From the NCBI GenBank assembly GCA_963921255.3, contig CAWUEW020000003.1, positions 1,550,001-1,614,000 on the forward strand: a stretch of 64,000 bases of DNA. Direction: 5' to 3'. This DNA comes from JANSYL01 sp963921255 (GTDB lineage Bacteria; Pseudomonadota; Alphaproteobacteria; Rhodobacterales; Rhodobacteraceae). A program made the translations under genes and the position numbers. Each line of letters opens with the position of its first letter. Position 1 is the first letter of the stretch. The notes beneath the pieces were generated by a model. That model saw only the letters and a program-made list of their open reading frames with translations, ran no database searches and had not been told where the DNA came from. Below, piece by piece: positions 32,418 to 41,280 of this stretch.

Positions 32418-33316
32418 CCCATGTCCCATTGACCCCTGCGGACCGGTTTTGGCGCATGATGGCCCAGATCCTTGACCGCAACGTCCTGCATCTTGTCGCG
32501 TCGCAACGGATCGTGCGGGCCGCCTTTGCCGTCACGGGGCCCTTGGGGTCCGCCCTGCCGCGCGGGGCACGAATGACGCGGACCGCCGATGGCAGCCTGT
32601 GGATCACGCCGCCGGGCGTCGATGTCGACGCGCCCGTACTGATGTACCTGCATGGCGGCGGTTTCACGATTGGCAGTCCGCGCACCCATGCAGGCCTGGT
32701 CGGGCATTTGGCAGCGGCGGCCGGGATACGGGCCTTTGTGGCCCGGTATCGCCTTGCGCCGGAGCATCCGTTCCCGGCGGCGCGCGACGACGCAATGGCC
32801 GCCTACACACGCCTGGTGGACGACGGGACAGCGCCAGCCGCCCTTTGCGGTGACAGTGCGGGGGGATGCCTCGCGCTCCAGGTGGCGGCACAGGCCCGCG
32901 ATGCGGGCCAGCCCCTGCCCAGCGCCATGGGCCTGATCGGGCCCATCGGGGATATGTCGTCCGACATCGAGGCCCGGTTTGCGGCGGCCCCGGGTGAGTT
33001 GCTGATCCCACCGGCCTGGCCCCGCCGCATTCTGGCAGCCTACCTGCCGGGTTTGGACCCCAGTGACCCGGAGTGCTCCCCGCTGCTCGGCGACCTGTCA
33101 CGATTGCCCCCCACCCTGATCCAAGCCGGGGCGGAAGAGGCACTGGCCCAAGACGCAACCCGTCTGTCCGAGGCAATGGATGCCGTCACCCTGGAGCTTT
33201 GGCCCGGTCTGCCCCACGTGTGGCACATCCATGCAGGCCGCGCCCCGGCGGCGAACCGGGCCTTGCAGCGGATGGGGGCGTTTCTGGCCGAACGCGCCGC
33301 GGGGGCGCCCGCGTGA
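32414..33316 (+). CDS. Alpha/beta hydrolase (hormone-sensitive lipase family)
   Basis: A 300-aa esterase-type hydrolase. The oxyanion-hole motif HGGG is at residues 80-83, and the nucleophile Ser148 is in GDSAGG; a C-terminal LPHVWHIH supplies the histidine. It starts inside the stop of the exonuclease gene, so it is coupled to the DNA repair genes although its chemistry is unrelated. It is probably a cytoplasmic esterase of unknown substrate inserted in the ligase cluster. Confidence 0.9.
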   Translation: MTHVPLTPADRFWRMMAQILDRNVLHLVASQRIVRAAFAVTGPLGSALPRGARMTRTADGSLWITPPGVDVDAPVLMYLHGGGFTIGSPRTHAGLVGHLAAAAGIRAFVARYRLAPEHPFPAARDDAMAAYTRLVDDGTAPAALCGDSAGGCLALQVAAQARDAGQPLPSAMGLIGPIGDMSSDIEARFAAAPGELLIPPAWPRRILAAYLPGLDPSDPECSPLLGDLSRLPPTLIQAGAEEALAQDATRLSEAMDAVTLELWPGLPHVWHIHAGRAPAANRALQRMGAFLAERAAGAPA

Positions 33317-33431
33317 TGCCCGGCCGTCCACCATGTTTTGGGCGGGCATTGCCCACGCCGCGGGGGAATTTTCTTGAAGAAGATTCGCGCTCTCGTCAGC
33401 CCGCGTGCTCAACCGGCAAAGGCGTTGCGGC

Positions 33432-35036
33432 ATGAAAGCCTTTGCCGATCTGTTCACGGCCCTGGACCAGACCACCAAGACCAACACCAAGGTCGCGGCC
33501 ATGGCGGCCTATTTCCGCACCGCGCCGGAGGATGACCGCCTTTGGACCATCGCGCTGTTGTCGGGACGCCGTCCGCGACGCGTGATCACGACAACGAAGC
33601 TGCGCGAATGGGCCGCCGACGCGGCGGGCATCCCCGAATGGCTGTTCGAAGCCTGCTACCCCGTGGTTGGGGATCTGTCGGAAACCATTGCGCTGGTTCT
33701 GCCTGAACCTCAGGCGGATGCCCGCGTTGAAAAATCCCTCAGCGCATGGATCCAGGCCTTGCGCGCCGTCAGTGCCGAGGATGAAGAGGCCCGCAAGGCC
33801 TTCATCCTTGATGCCTGGCGCGGCTTGCCCCCGATTGAGCGTTTCGTGTTCAACAAGCTTTTGACGGGGGGCTGGCGCATGGGGGTCAGCCAGAAGCTGA
33901 TGACCCGGGCGCTGTCGCAGGCGACCGGGATCGAGGAAGCCGAGCTGACGCACCGCCTGATGGGGGATTGGAACCCCGACAGCACCAGTTACCGCGCCCT
34001 CGTCGAAGACCCCGATCCGACCGCCGATCTGTCCAAACCCTATCCGTTCTACCTGGCCTATCAGCTGGACCAGGACCCGCCCGCGCTTGGACCTGTCACC
34101 GACTGGTTGGCCGAACGCAAATGGGATGGCATCCGCGGTCAACTGATTGTCCGCAGCGGCAGCCACTACCTGTGGAGCCGGGGCGAAGACCTGATCACCG
34201 ACCGCTTTCCGGAATTAGCGCAACTGGTCGATTTCTTGCCCGACGGCACCGTGATCGACGGCGAGGTCCTGGCCTATGATATGGCCCGCGAAGCGCCCCT
34301 CAGCTTTGCAAAGCTTCAGCCCCGCATCGGGCGCAAAACGGTTCCGAAAAAGCTGCTGGCGGAGGCCCCGGTCATTCTCATGGGGTATGACCTTTTGGAA
34401 TGGGGGGGCGCAGACTGGCGGGACCGTCCCCTGGAGGAGCGACGCGGGCAACTCTCCCGCGCCGTGGCCGCCCTGCCCGAAGCCCTGCCACTGCGCCTGT
34501 CCCCAAGCGTGCCAGCGGAATCCTGGGACGATCTGACCACGGCGCGTGCCATATCGCGCGAGATCGGTGCCGAGGGTCTGATGCTCAAACGCTTGGCGGC
34601 GCCCTACCTCGCCGGACGCAAAAAAGGCGATTGGTGGAAATGGAAAGTCGACCCGCTGACCATCGACGCGGTCATGATTTACGCACAGGCCGGTTCAGGC
34701 CGACGCGCCACGCTCTACACGGATTTCACATTCGCCGTCTGGAAGGGAAACGACCTGGTCCCCTTCACGAAAGCCTATTCCGGTCTGACAGACGCAGAGT
34801 TCCGAGAGATCACCGCCTGGGTCCGCAAGAACACCCTTCAACGCTTCGGGCCCGTGCGCCAGGTCACGCCCGCGCATGTCTTTGAAATTGCGTTCGAGGG
34901 GATCCTGGCCAGCCCGCGCCACAAGTCCGGTGTGGCGCTTCGGTTCCCCCGCATGATGCGCTGGCGAAAGGACAAGCCTGTTCAAGAAGCCAACACATTG
35001 GAAGATCTTGAAGAGATGTTGCGCCTGTTCGGATAG
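33432..35036 (+). CDS. ATP-dependent DNA ligase (ligase-associated cluster type)
   Basis: A 534-aa ATP-dependent ligase of the TIGR04120 type. Motif I is ERKWDGIRG with Lys230 as the adenylated residue; DGEVLAYD (motif III), EGLMLKRL (motif IV) and WWKWKVDP (motif V) follow in order. The N-terminal 200 residues are the helical DNA-binding domain. The ATG at 33432 gives a family start; upstream codons to 33405 lack support. The cluster is exonuclease, hydrolase, ligase. The helicase (Lhr-like) and phosphoesterase usually next to it are absent here. Confidence 0.94.
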   Translation: MKAFADLFTALDQTTKTNTKVAAMAAYFRTAPEDDRLWTIALLSGRRPRRVITTTKLREWAADAAGIPEWLFEACYPVVGDLSETIALVLPEPQADARVEKSLSAWIQALRAVSAEDEEARKAFILDAWRGLPPIERFVFNKLLTGGWRMGVSQKLMTRALSQATGIEEAELTHRLMGDWNPDSTSYRALVEDPDPTADLSKPYPFYLAYQLDQDPPALGPVTDWLAERKWDGIRGQLIVRSGSHYLWSRGEDLITDRFPELAQLVDFLPDGTVIDGEVLAYDMAREAPLSFAKLQPRIGRKTVPKKLLAEAPVILMGYDLLEWGGADWRDRPLEERRGQLSRAVAALPEALPLRLSPSVPAESWDDLTTARAISREIGAEGLMLKRLAAPYLAGRKKGDWWKWKVDPLTIDAVMIYAQAGSGRRATLYTDFTFAVWKGNDLVPFTKAYSGLTDAEFREITAWVRKNTLQRFGPVRQVTPAHVFEIAFEGILASPRHKSGVALRFPRMMRWRKDKPVQEANTLEDLEEMLRLFG

Positions 35037-35079
35037 AGGGGGCCACCGTCGCCTAAAATGGCGGGACCGCCAAACCGGC

Positions 35080-35859
35080 TCAGGCCACCTGCGCCACGGA
35101 CAGGGCACGTTTCCCGCTGGCCCAAGCATCCACCGCACGGCCGAATGCCTCGAACAACGGACGCGAGACCGGATCCTGCGCGGCGCGATACTCGGGATGC
35201 CATTGCACCGACAGGGTGAACCCCGGCGCATCCGCGATATAGATCGCCTCGGGCGTGCCGTCAGGCGCGTGCCCGTCGATGATGACCCGCTTGCCCGGCT
35301 GCTTGATGCCCTGACCGTGCAGCGTGTTGGTCATCACCTCCCGCGCGCCGAACAGACGGTGGAACGGACCATTCTCCGAGAACGTCACGGCATGGCGCAG
35401 GGCGAACTTTTCTTCGATCGTACCATCCGGGGGCATGCGGTGGTTCATGCGGCCCGGCAAATCGCGGATCTCGGGGTAGAGTGAACCGCCCATTGCGACA
35501 TTCACCTCCTGAAACCCGCGGCAGACCCCCAGAAACGGCTGACCCCGTTCCACGCACGCCCGGATCAACGGCAAAGCGATGGCATCCCGGGCGCGATCAA
35601 AGGCGCCATGTGCCTCGGTTTCATCCTCACCATATTCCTCGGGGTGAACGTTTGGGCGCCCCCCGGTGAACAGAAAGCCTGCGCACACCTCGAGCAATTC
35701 GTCGACCGAGACAAAGCGCGGATCCGCCGGGATCACCAAGGGCAATCCGCCCGATACTTCCGCCACAGCCTCGGAGTTCATCGTGCCGCCCGCATGGGTC
35801 GAATACTGATCGTTGATCAGGTGATGATTGCCGATAATGCCGATGACGGGCCGGGTCAT
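35080..35859 (-). CDS. Gamma-glutamyl-gamma-aminobutyrate hydrolase family protein (PuuD-like)
   Basis: A 259-aa class I glutamine-amidotransferase-fold hydrolase. The nucleophile Cys113 is in FLGVCRGFQEVN, and the catalytic histidine and glutamate are in VQWHPEYR. The PuuD family cleaves gamma-glutamyl-GABA in putrescine breakdown, but related enzymes act on other gamma-glutamyl amides. AAAGGC precedes the ATG at 35859. It lies 113 bases after the RidA gene on the same strand and may belong to the glcB operon. Confidence 0.88.
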   Translation of the reverse strand: MTRPVIGIIGNHHLINDQYSTHAGGTMNSEAVAEVSGGLPLVIPADPRFVSVDELLEVCAGFLFTGGRPNVHPEEYGEDETEAHGAFDRARDAIALPLIRACVERGQPFLGVCRGFQEVNVAMGGSLYPEIRDLPGRMNHRMPPDGTIEEKFALRHAVTFSENGPFHRLFGAREVMTNTLHGQGIKQPGKRVIIDGHAPDGTPEAIYIADAPGFTLSVQWHPEYRAAQDPVSRPLFEAFGRAVDAWASGKRALSVAQVA

Positions 35860-35972
35860 GAGGTGCCTTTACGGGTTGGTTCAGACCTATCTAACCGGAC
35901 GTCCCCGCCGGTGGAAGTGTCTTTGCACGCGCAAATGCCGTGCGCTGGTGCAGATGCCCAATAATGCGGCAC

Positions 35973-36359
35973 TCAGGCCTTTGCAGCCCGCACCATGATT
36001 TCGACCTTCCAGTCCGCGCTGGCAAGGCCTGCCACGATCAACGTCGAGGCCGCCAGATGACCTTGAAAGACCTTGTCCCGTTCTTCCCGATAGAGCGGGA
36101 TGCCCGACGGGTCCGACACAATGGCAAAGACTTCGTAAATGTCGGTCAGGGCCATGTCGGCTTCGGCCAGGATCGCGGCGATGTTGGCCCACGCTTGGGC
36201 ATGCTGGCCGCGGGCCCCATCCACAAGGGTCCCGTCCGGCAAGACACCAACCTGACCAGACACATGAACCTGTCGCGCGCCCGCTGGCACCTCCACCGCC
36301 TGCGCGTAGGTTGAGAAACTCGGCGGTGCGGCGGTGGTCGCGACAGGTTTATGCATCAT
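35973..36359 (-). CDS. RidA family protein (first)
   Basis: A 128-aa member of the YjgF/YER057c/RidA family. It has SGQVGVLPDGTLVDG and ends with VEIMVRAAKA, as in imine/enamine deaminases or their non-catalytic relatives. Archetypal RidA has an arginine in the block RA.Y.V.DLP; here the matching region reads YEVFAIVSDPSGIP, so deaminase activity is uncertain. The ATG at 36359 is preceded by AAGGA overlapping the end of the second RidA gene. Confidence 0.87.
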   Translation of the reverse strand: MMHKPVATTAAPPSFSTYAQAVEVPAGARQVHVSGQVGVLPDGTLVDGARGQHAQAWANIAAILAEADMALTDIYEVFAIVSDPSGIPLYREERDKVFQGHLAASTLIVAGLASADWKVEIMVRAAKA

Positions 36360-36360
36360 C

Positions 36361-36753
36361 TCATCCTTGATCCGGGGGCCGGTGGGCCGTTACCTCGATC
36401 TCGATCTTCATCCGGGGATCTTGCAGACCGGCCACCAACATCGTCGCCGCCGGGCGCACGTCGCCAAACCAGGCGCGGGTGACAGGCCAGCAGGCCTCCC
36501 ACAGATCGGGATCAGGAAGGATGTAGTGCACCCGCACCACGTCGGCCATCTCGGCGCCTGCTTGCTTCAACGCAGCATCAATGTTGCGCAGGCACTGTTC
36601 GGCCTGCTCGGCGACATCGTCCGAGATTTCCATCGTCGCGTAGTCGAACCCGGTTGTGCCCGCCACAAACACCCAATCCCCGGACACGACGGCCCGGGAA
36701 TATCCAATCTGCGCTTCAAATGGTGACCCCGACGAAATCAGACGCCGGCTCAT
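36361..36753 (-). CDS. RidA family protein (second)
   Basis: A 130-aa RidA-family protein different from its neighbour: it opens SRRLISSGSPFEAQIGYSRA, has VAGTTGFDYATMEI, and ends MKIEIEVTAHR. RidA proteins form trimers. It overlaps the GlcG-like gene start by four bases and is followed by the other RidA gene one base after its stop, so the three are translationally coupled. Two non-identical RidA proteins in one operon suggest a pathway with a reactive imine or enol intermediate. Confidence 0.88.
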   Translation of the reverse strand: MSRRLISSGSPFEAQIGYSRAVVSGDWVFVAGTTGFDYATMEISDDVAEQAEQCLRNIDAALKQAGAEMADVVRVHYILPDPDLWEACWPVTRAWFGDVRPAATMLVAGLQDPRMKIEIEVTAHRPPDQG

Positions 36754-37175
36754 GCGCTGGCCTCGAAACCGGCGGCCTCGATCCCGGCCACGGCCGCCTC
36801 GGCATCATTGTCCGAGGTATCGCCCGTCACACCCACCGCGCCGATCACGGCACCGCTGGCGTCCTTGACCAGCACGCCGCCGGGGACAGGCACAACCTTC
36901 CCGCCATAGGCCCCGTTCACCGCGGCCATAAAGTACGCCTGCTGTTCGGCGCGCGCCATTTGGGCGCTGCCGGGCATGCCCAACATGACCGCGCCATAGG
37001 CTTTGCCCCGTGCGATTTCAAACCGGCCCGGGCTGGCCCCATCCTCGCGTTCGAAGGCCAGGATATGCCCTCCGGCATCCAGGACGACGACCGAAAGGGG
37101 CTTCAGCCCCATGTCCCGGCCTTTTTCCCGCGCCACGGCGATCATGGTCCGGGCGTGTTCCAACGAAATGCTCAT
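36750..37175 (-). CDS. GlcG/HbpS family protein (DUF336)
   Basis: A 141-aa protein of the GlcG/HbpS family. The markers are VVVLDAGGHILAFEREDGA and the closing GGVLVKDASGAVIGAVGVTG, DxxN-type motif SDNDAEAA. Such proteins bind heme or cobalamin or accompany glycolate/glyoxylate genes (glcG). Its stop overlaps the start of the second RidA gene in a four-base ATGA overlap. It lies 32 bases after glcB. Confidence 0.9.
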   Translation of the reverse strand: MSISLEHARTMIAVAREKGRDMGLKPLSVVVLDAGGHILAFEREDGASPGRFEIARGKAYGAVMLGMPGSAQMARAEQQAYFMAAVNGAYGGKVVPVPGGVLVKDASGAVIGAVGVTGDTSDNDAEAAVAGIEAAGFEASA

Positions 37176-37207
37176 TACAGATAGTCCTTTACTCTTTCAC
37201 GCGGCCC

Positions 37208-39352
37208 TTAGGCGGCCTTCCATTCCAGGCGACGGGCATGCAGCACGGGTTCCGTATAGCCCGACGGTTGTTCCCGGCCTTTTAAGACCAGATCGAGCGC
37301 AGCCGCGAAAGCGATTCCGTTGTAGCCGGGCGCCATGGGTCGATAGAGCGGATCGCCGGCATTTTGGTCATCCACCACTTCGGCCATCTTGCGGAAGGTG
37401 GCGACGACCTCGTCCTCGGTGATGATGCTGTGATGCAGCCAGTTGGCGATATGCTGCGCGGAAATCCGGCAGGTTGCGCGATCCTCCATGAGGGCGACGT
37501 TGCTGAGATCGGGCACCTTGGAACAACCGACCCCCTGGTCGACCCAACGCACCACGTATCCCAGGATGCCTTGGGCGTTGTTTTCGACCTCGCGCATGAT
37601 CTGCGGCTTGCTCCACCGGCGGAAGCTGGCCAGCGGGATATCCAGAAGCCCGGCCACGTCCGCGCGACGCCCTCCGGCTTCCAGTTTTTCCTGAACGGCG
37701 GCGACGTTGACTTGGTGGTAGTGCAACGCATGCAGGGTTGCGGCGGTCGGCGATGGAACCCACGCACAATTCGCCCCGGCCCGCGGATGTTCGATCTTGG
37801 CCTCAAGCATCGCCGCCATCGCATCGGGCATGGCCCACATGCCCTTGCCGATCTGGGCGCTGCCGCGCAGCCCGCATTCGAGGCCGATGTCCACATTCAG
37901 CGCCTCATAGGCGCCAATCCAGGTCTTGCGCTTGATGAAGTCCTTCCGGCTGAACGGACCGGCCTCCATCGACGTGTGAATTTCATCGCCGGTGCGATCG
38001 AGGAAGCCCGTGTTGATAAAGGCGACACGATGCTTGGCGGCCCGGATGCATTCCTTCAGGTTGACGCTGGTCCGGCGCTCTTCGTCCATGATGCCGAGTT
38101 TCACGGTATAGCGGTCTAGACCAAGCGCGGCTTCGACGGCGGTGAAGGTATCGTCGGCGAAGGCAACTTCCGCGGGCCCGTGCATTTTCGGCTTCACCAC
38201 GTAGACCGATCCCGCGACCGAGTTTCTGGCGCCATCCGCCTTGTTCAGGTCATGAAGCGCGATCAGCGTGGTGATCATCGCATCCATCAGCCCTTCATAG
38301 GCTTCCGCCCCATCCCGCAGCAGGATCGCGGGGTTCGTCATCAGATGCCCCACATTCCGGATGAGCATCAGCGCCCGGCCCTTCACGCTCAACGCGCCGC
38401 CATCGGGGGCGATATACGCGTGGTCGCTGTGCAACCGGCGGGTCATCATCGCGCCGCCTTTTTCAAAGCTTTCTTCCAGGTTGCCCTGCATTAGGCCAAG
38501 CCAGTTCGAATAGGCCTGAACCTTGTCTTCGGCATCCACGCAGGCGACGCTGTCTTCGCAATCCATGATGGCGCTGACGGCGGATTCCATCCGGATATCG
38601 GCCAAACCGGCCTGATCGCGGCTGCCGATGGCGTGGGTGCGATCAAACACCAATTCCACGTGCAGGCCGTTGTTGACCAACAGCACCGCGTCCGGCGCTT
38701 TCGGATGCCCGGCGTAGCCTGCGAATTTTGACGGATCTTCCAGGGGTTTGTCGTCCACCAGAAGGGCCCCTTTTTCGACGTGGTATCGCTGTGCGTCCGC
38801 GTGGCTTGTGCCAACAAGCGGGAACGCCTGATCCAGAAACACCCGTGCCCGGGCAACGACGCGCGCGCCCCGACCGCGGTCATAACCTCCGCCGGGCGGC
38901 AAGCTGCCCATCGCGTCGGTGCCGTAAAACGCATCATAGAGGCTGCCCCACCGTGCATTGGCGGCGTTGAGCGCAAAGCGCGCATTGGTGATCGGCACCA
39001 CAAGCTGCGGCCCCGCAACAGACGCGATTTCCGGGTCGATCTTGCTGGTCTCGATACGGAACGGGTCGCCTTCGGGAACCAGATACCCGATCTCGGCCAG
39101 GAACGCCTGGTAGGCGTCCGGGTCATGGGGTTGGCCACGGCGCTCGATGTGCCAGGCGTCGATCTTGGCCTGCAACGCGTCGCGCGTTTCAAGCAGGGCC
39201 GTGTTTTCAGCCGCACGCCCGTGCAGAAGATCCGAGAAATTCTTCCAGAACGTATCGACGTCCAGCCCCGTGCCCGGCAGCGCCTTGTCTTCCAGAAAAC
39301 TGGCCAATTCAGCCGCGACCTGAAGCCCCGCGCGATCCACCCGTTCGGTCAT
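37208..39352 (-). CDS. glcB: Malate synthase G
   Basis: A 714-aa monomeric malate synthase, joining glyoxylate and acetyl-CoA. The GlcB form is recognised by its length and by blocks such as KMHGPAEVAFADDTFTAVE, GIMDEERRTSVNLKECI and MWAMPDAMAAML, with the C-terminal DRATCRISAQHIANWL. The ATG at 39352 follows GGAGGGGCAT. It heads an operon with glcG-like, two ridA genes and perhaps puuD. Isocitrate lyase is not here, so the glyoxylate source could be the glyoxylate shunt elsewhere or a catabolic route. Confidence 0.97.
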   Translation of the reverse strand: MTERVDRAGLQVAAELASFLEDKALPGTGLDVDTFWKNFSDLLHGRAAENTALLETRDALQAKIDAWHIERRGQPHDPDAYQAFLAEIGYLVPEGDPFRIETSKIDPEIASVAGPQLVVPITNARFALNAANARWGSLYDAFYGTDAMGSLPPGGGYDRGRGARVVARARVFLDQAFPLVGTSHADAQRYHVEKGALLVDDKPLEDPSKFAGYAGHPKAPDAVLLVNNGLHVELVFDRTHAIGSRDQAGLADIRMESAVSAIMDCEDSVACVDAEDKVQAYSNWLGLMQGNLEESFEKGGAMMTRRLHSDHAYIAPDGGALSVKGRALMLIRNVGHLMTNPAILLRDGAEAYEGLMDAMITTLIALHDLNKADGARNSVAGSVYVVKPKMHGPAEVAFADDTFTAVEAALGLDRYTVKLGIMDEERRTSVNLKECIRAAKHRVAFINTGFLDRTGDEIHTSMEAGPFSRKDFIKRKTWIGAYEALNVDIGLECGLRGSAQIGKGMWAMPDAMAAMLEAKIEHPRAGANCAWVPSPTAATLHALHYHQVNVAAVQEKLEAGGRRADVAGLLDIPLASFRRWSKPQIMREVENNAQGILGYVVRWVDQGVGCSKVPDLSNVALMEDRATCRISAQHIANWLHHSIITEDEVVATFRKMAEVVDDQNAGDPLYRPMAPGYNGIAFAAALDLVLKGREQPSGYTEPVLHARRLEWKAA

Positions 39353-39447
39353 ATGCCCCTCCACTCCCTCGGGTTACGTCCGATCGACCCTGAACGGGCC
39401 GTACTCAGACAGGGCATAGGGAAAAAGTTTCCGATAGGCAACAGGAC

Positions 39448-39466
39448 TGGTAACATTTTCTTACCA
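39448..39466. promoter_or_regulatory. Inverted repeat upstream of glcB
   Basis: TGGTAA (39448-39453) and TTACCA (39461-39466) face each other across seven bases, about 100 bases upstream of glcB in an AT-richer patch. It may be an operator for a glyoxylate or acetate regulator. I do not recognise the motif. Confidence 0.3.
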
Positions 39467-39486
39467 AAATCGCCCCATAACCATGA

Positions 39487-39639
39487 TCAGGGGTCTGATG
39501 CCTTGTCTCGTCGACACCGATCCGAGCAGTAGCGCACCTCATCCCAGACCTTGGCCCACTTCTTGCGCCACGCGAACGGACGCCCGCAGGTTGCGCAGGT
39601 TTTTTGAGGCAGATCGGATTTCTTGCGCATCTTGGGCAT
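39487..39639 (-). CDS. DUF2256 zinc-finger protein (50 aa)
   Basis: A 50-aa protein: MPKMRKKSDLPQKTCATCGR, then PFAWRKKWAKVWDEVRYCSD and RCRRDK. The four cysteines (CATC and CSDRC) form a treble-clef-like finger typical of DUF2256, a small family often next to photolyases and cryptochromes. Too short for many gene callers; the reading frame here is intact from the ATG at 39639 to the stop at 39487. It follows the photolyase gene by 49 bases on the same strand and may share its transcript. Confidence 0.85.
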   Translation of the reverse strand: MPKMRKKSDLPQKTCATCGRPFAWRKKWAKVWDEVRYCSDRCRRDKASDP

Positions 39640-39688
39640 GACCGAAACATAGACGTGGCCTTAGCGGCGAACAGGGCCTTACGGTTGG

Positions 39689-41227
39689 TCAAAGATCCAA
39701 TTGCAATTGATCGCTTGGCGGTTTGCGCCGGGGCCGCGGCGCGCGATCATTGACGAAGTCGCGCCCCCCGGGTCCGTCCTTCCGGCTCGCATGTTTCCGG
39801 ACGATATCCTGCGCCTCAGCCCGAAACGCCTCACCGGTGCGGACCGCCCAGACCTTCTGGCGCGCGGCACGGGCCGCCGTTGCCAAGTCCACAATCGGCG
39901 TCGGATATGCCTTGCCCAACACCCGCCCTGCGCCGTCCCACGTCCACGGGGTCTGCAGGTGTGCATCGGGGACAGCACGCAGTTCGGGGCACCAGCGGCG
40001 CGTGAAGGCCCCCGTTGGATCCTGATCCTGCCCCTGTTTCACAGGATTGTAGATCCGAACGGTGTTCATACCGGTCGTCCCGGATTGCATTTGCATCTGT
40101 GGCCAGTGAATGCCCGGTTCATAGTCGGTAAAGGACCGGGCAAGATGCGGGCCCGTCGCGCGCCAATCCAGCCAAAGGTGATACGACGCAAAGGACACCA
40201 GCATGGCCCGCATCCGGAAATTCATCCAACCGGTTGCATTGAGGGCGCGCATGCAGGCATCGACAAACGGCACGCCGGTCTGCCCCGCCTCCCAAGCCCG
40301 CAGATGCGTGGGGCTTGGTGGTCCGGTGCGCAAATCCTCATAGGCCGAATGCAAGCAGCGATGCTCCAACCTCGGGGCATCTTCAAGCTTCTGCATGAAA
40401 TGATCCCGCCAGGCGAGGCGGGCTTCGAAACTGCGCATCGCCCCGATCCATCCGTCCCGCGTCCCGGCCGCTAGCGCCTTGCGCGCCCGGGCGGCTTGGG
40501 CGGCCTCCCGCGGCGACAGCACACCCCACGCAAGATAGGGCGACAGGCGGGAACAGGCGGTGGCGCCGCTGAACGGCGACGACATGGCCTTGCGATAGGT
40601 GCGCCCCCTGTCCGCCAAGAAGCTGTCCAGAAGCGCCAACGCCTGTGCGCGACCGCCTTTCTGACGCTCCGGACACGGATCAAACGCAAGGCCGATCGCC
40701 TTTGCCTCGGGGATCTGGTCGCTGTCCCCGGTGATTGCGTTTAGGGCTTTCGGGGTCGGACAGGTCTCTGCCCGCAGCGCGCGTTCACGCCGCGCCGCCC
40801 ATCCATCGCGCGTGGGCAGGCGTCGGACCACACCCAATTGCGGGACTTCCGTCCACGTGATGCCGTTGGCCTTGGCCCAGGCCGCGACGCGCCGGTCCCG
40901 GGCAAAGGTCCACGCGTTGCCCGTTTCCTCGTGGCTGAGGACGGTCCTGACCCCATGCTGCGCGCACAGGTCCTGCAAGACCTGTTCGGCTGCCCCGACC
41001 CGCACCACAAGCGGCGCCCCGCGTTTGGCGAGATCCGCGCGCAGGCCGTCCAAACACTCCACAACGAAACGATACTGGCGCGCAGATGCGTCCGGCTCCG
41101 CCCAAAACCCCGGCTCGATGATGAAAACCGGCAGCACGCGCCCACCCGCCTGCGCCGCTTGGGCCAGAACAGGGTTGTCCTCAACACGCAGATCGCGTTT
41201 GAACCAAACAAGAACATCGGTCGCCAT
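39689..41227 (-). CDS. Deoxyribodipyrimidine photolyase / cryptochrome family protein
   Basis: A 512-aa flavoprotein of the photolyase/cryptochrome family, repairing UV-induced pyrimidine dimers in light. It starts DVLVWFKRDLRVEDNPVLAQ, the antenna-domain motif; the C-terminal FAD domain has RLSPYLAWGVLSPREA, PFVDACMRALNATGWMNFRM and YEPGIHWPQMQMQSG. The tail ends in a basic stretch. The start at 41227 avoids an N-terminal extension to 41377 that overlaps trmJ. Whether it repairs DNA or acts as a photoreceptor cannot be settled by sequence reading. Confidence 0.92.
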   Translation of the reverse strand: MATDVLVWFKRDLRVEDNPVLAQAAQAGGRVLPVFIIEPGFWAEPDASARQYRFVVECLDGLRADLAKRGAPLVVRVGAAEQVLQDLCAQHGVRTVLSHEETGNAWTFARDRRVAAWAKANGITWTEVPQLGVVRRLPTRDGWAARRERALRAETCPTPKALNAITGDSDQIPEAKAIGLAFDPCPERQKGGRAQALALLDSFLADRGRTYRKAMSSPFSGATACSRLSPYLAWGVLSPREAAQAARARKALAAGTRDGWIGAMRSFEARLAWRDHFMQKLEDAPRLEHRCLHSAYEDLRTGPPSPTHLRAWEAGQTGVPFVDACMRALNATGWMNFRMRAMLVSFASYHLWLDWRATGPHLARSFTDYEPGIHWPQMQMQSGTTGMNTVRIYNPVKQGQDQDPTGAFTRRWCPELRAVPDAHLQTPWTWDGAGRVLGKAYPTPIVDLATAARAARQKVWAVRTGEAFRAEAQDIVRKHASRKDGPGGRDFVNDRAPRPRRKPPSDQLQLDL

Positions 41228-41280
41228 GGCGAGGCATGTAGCGGGGAAAGTCCCCAGTTCAAAGCGACAATTTCTGCCGG

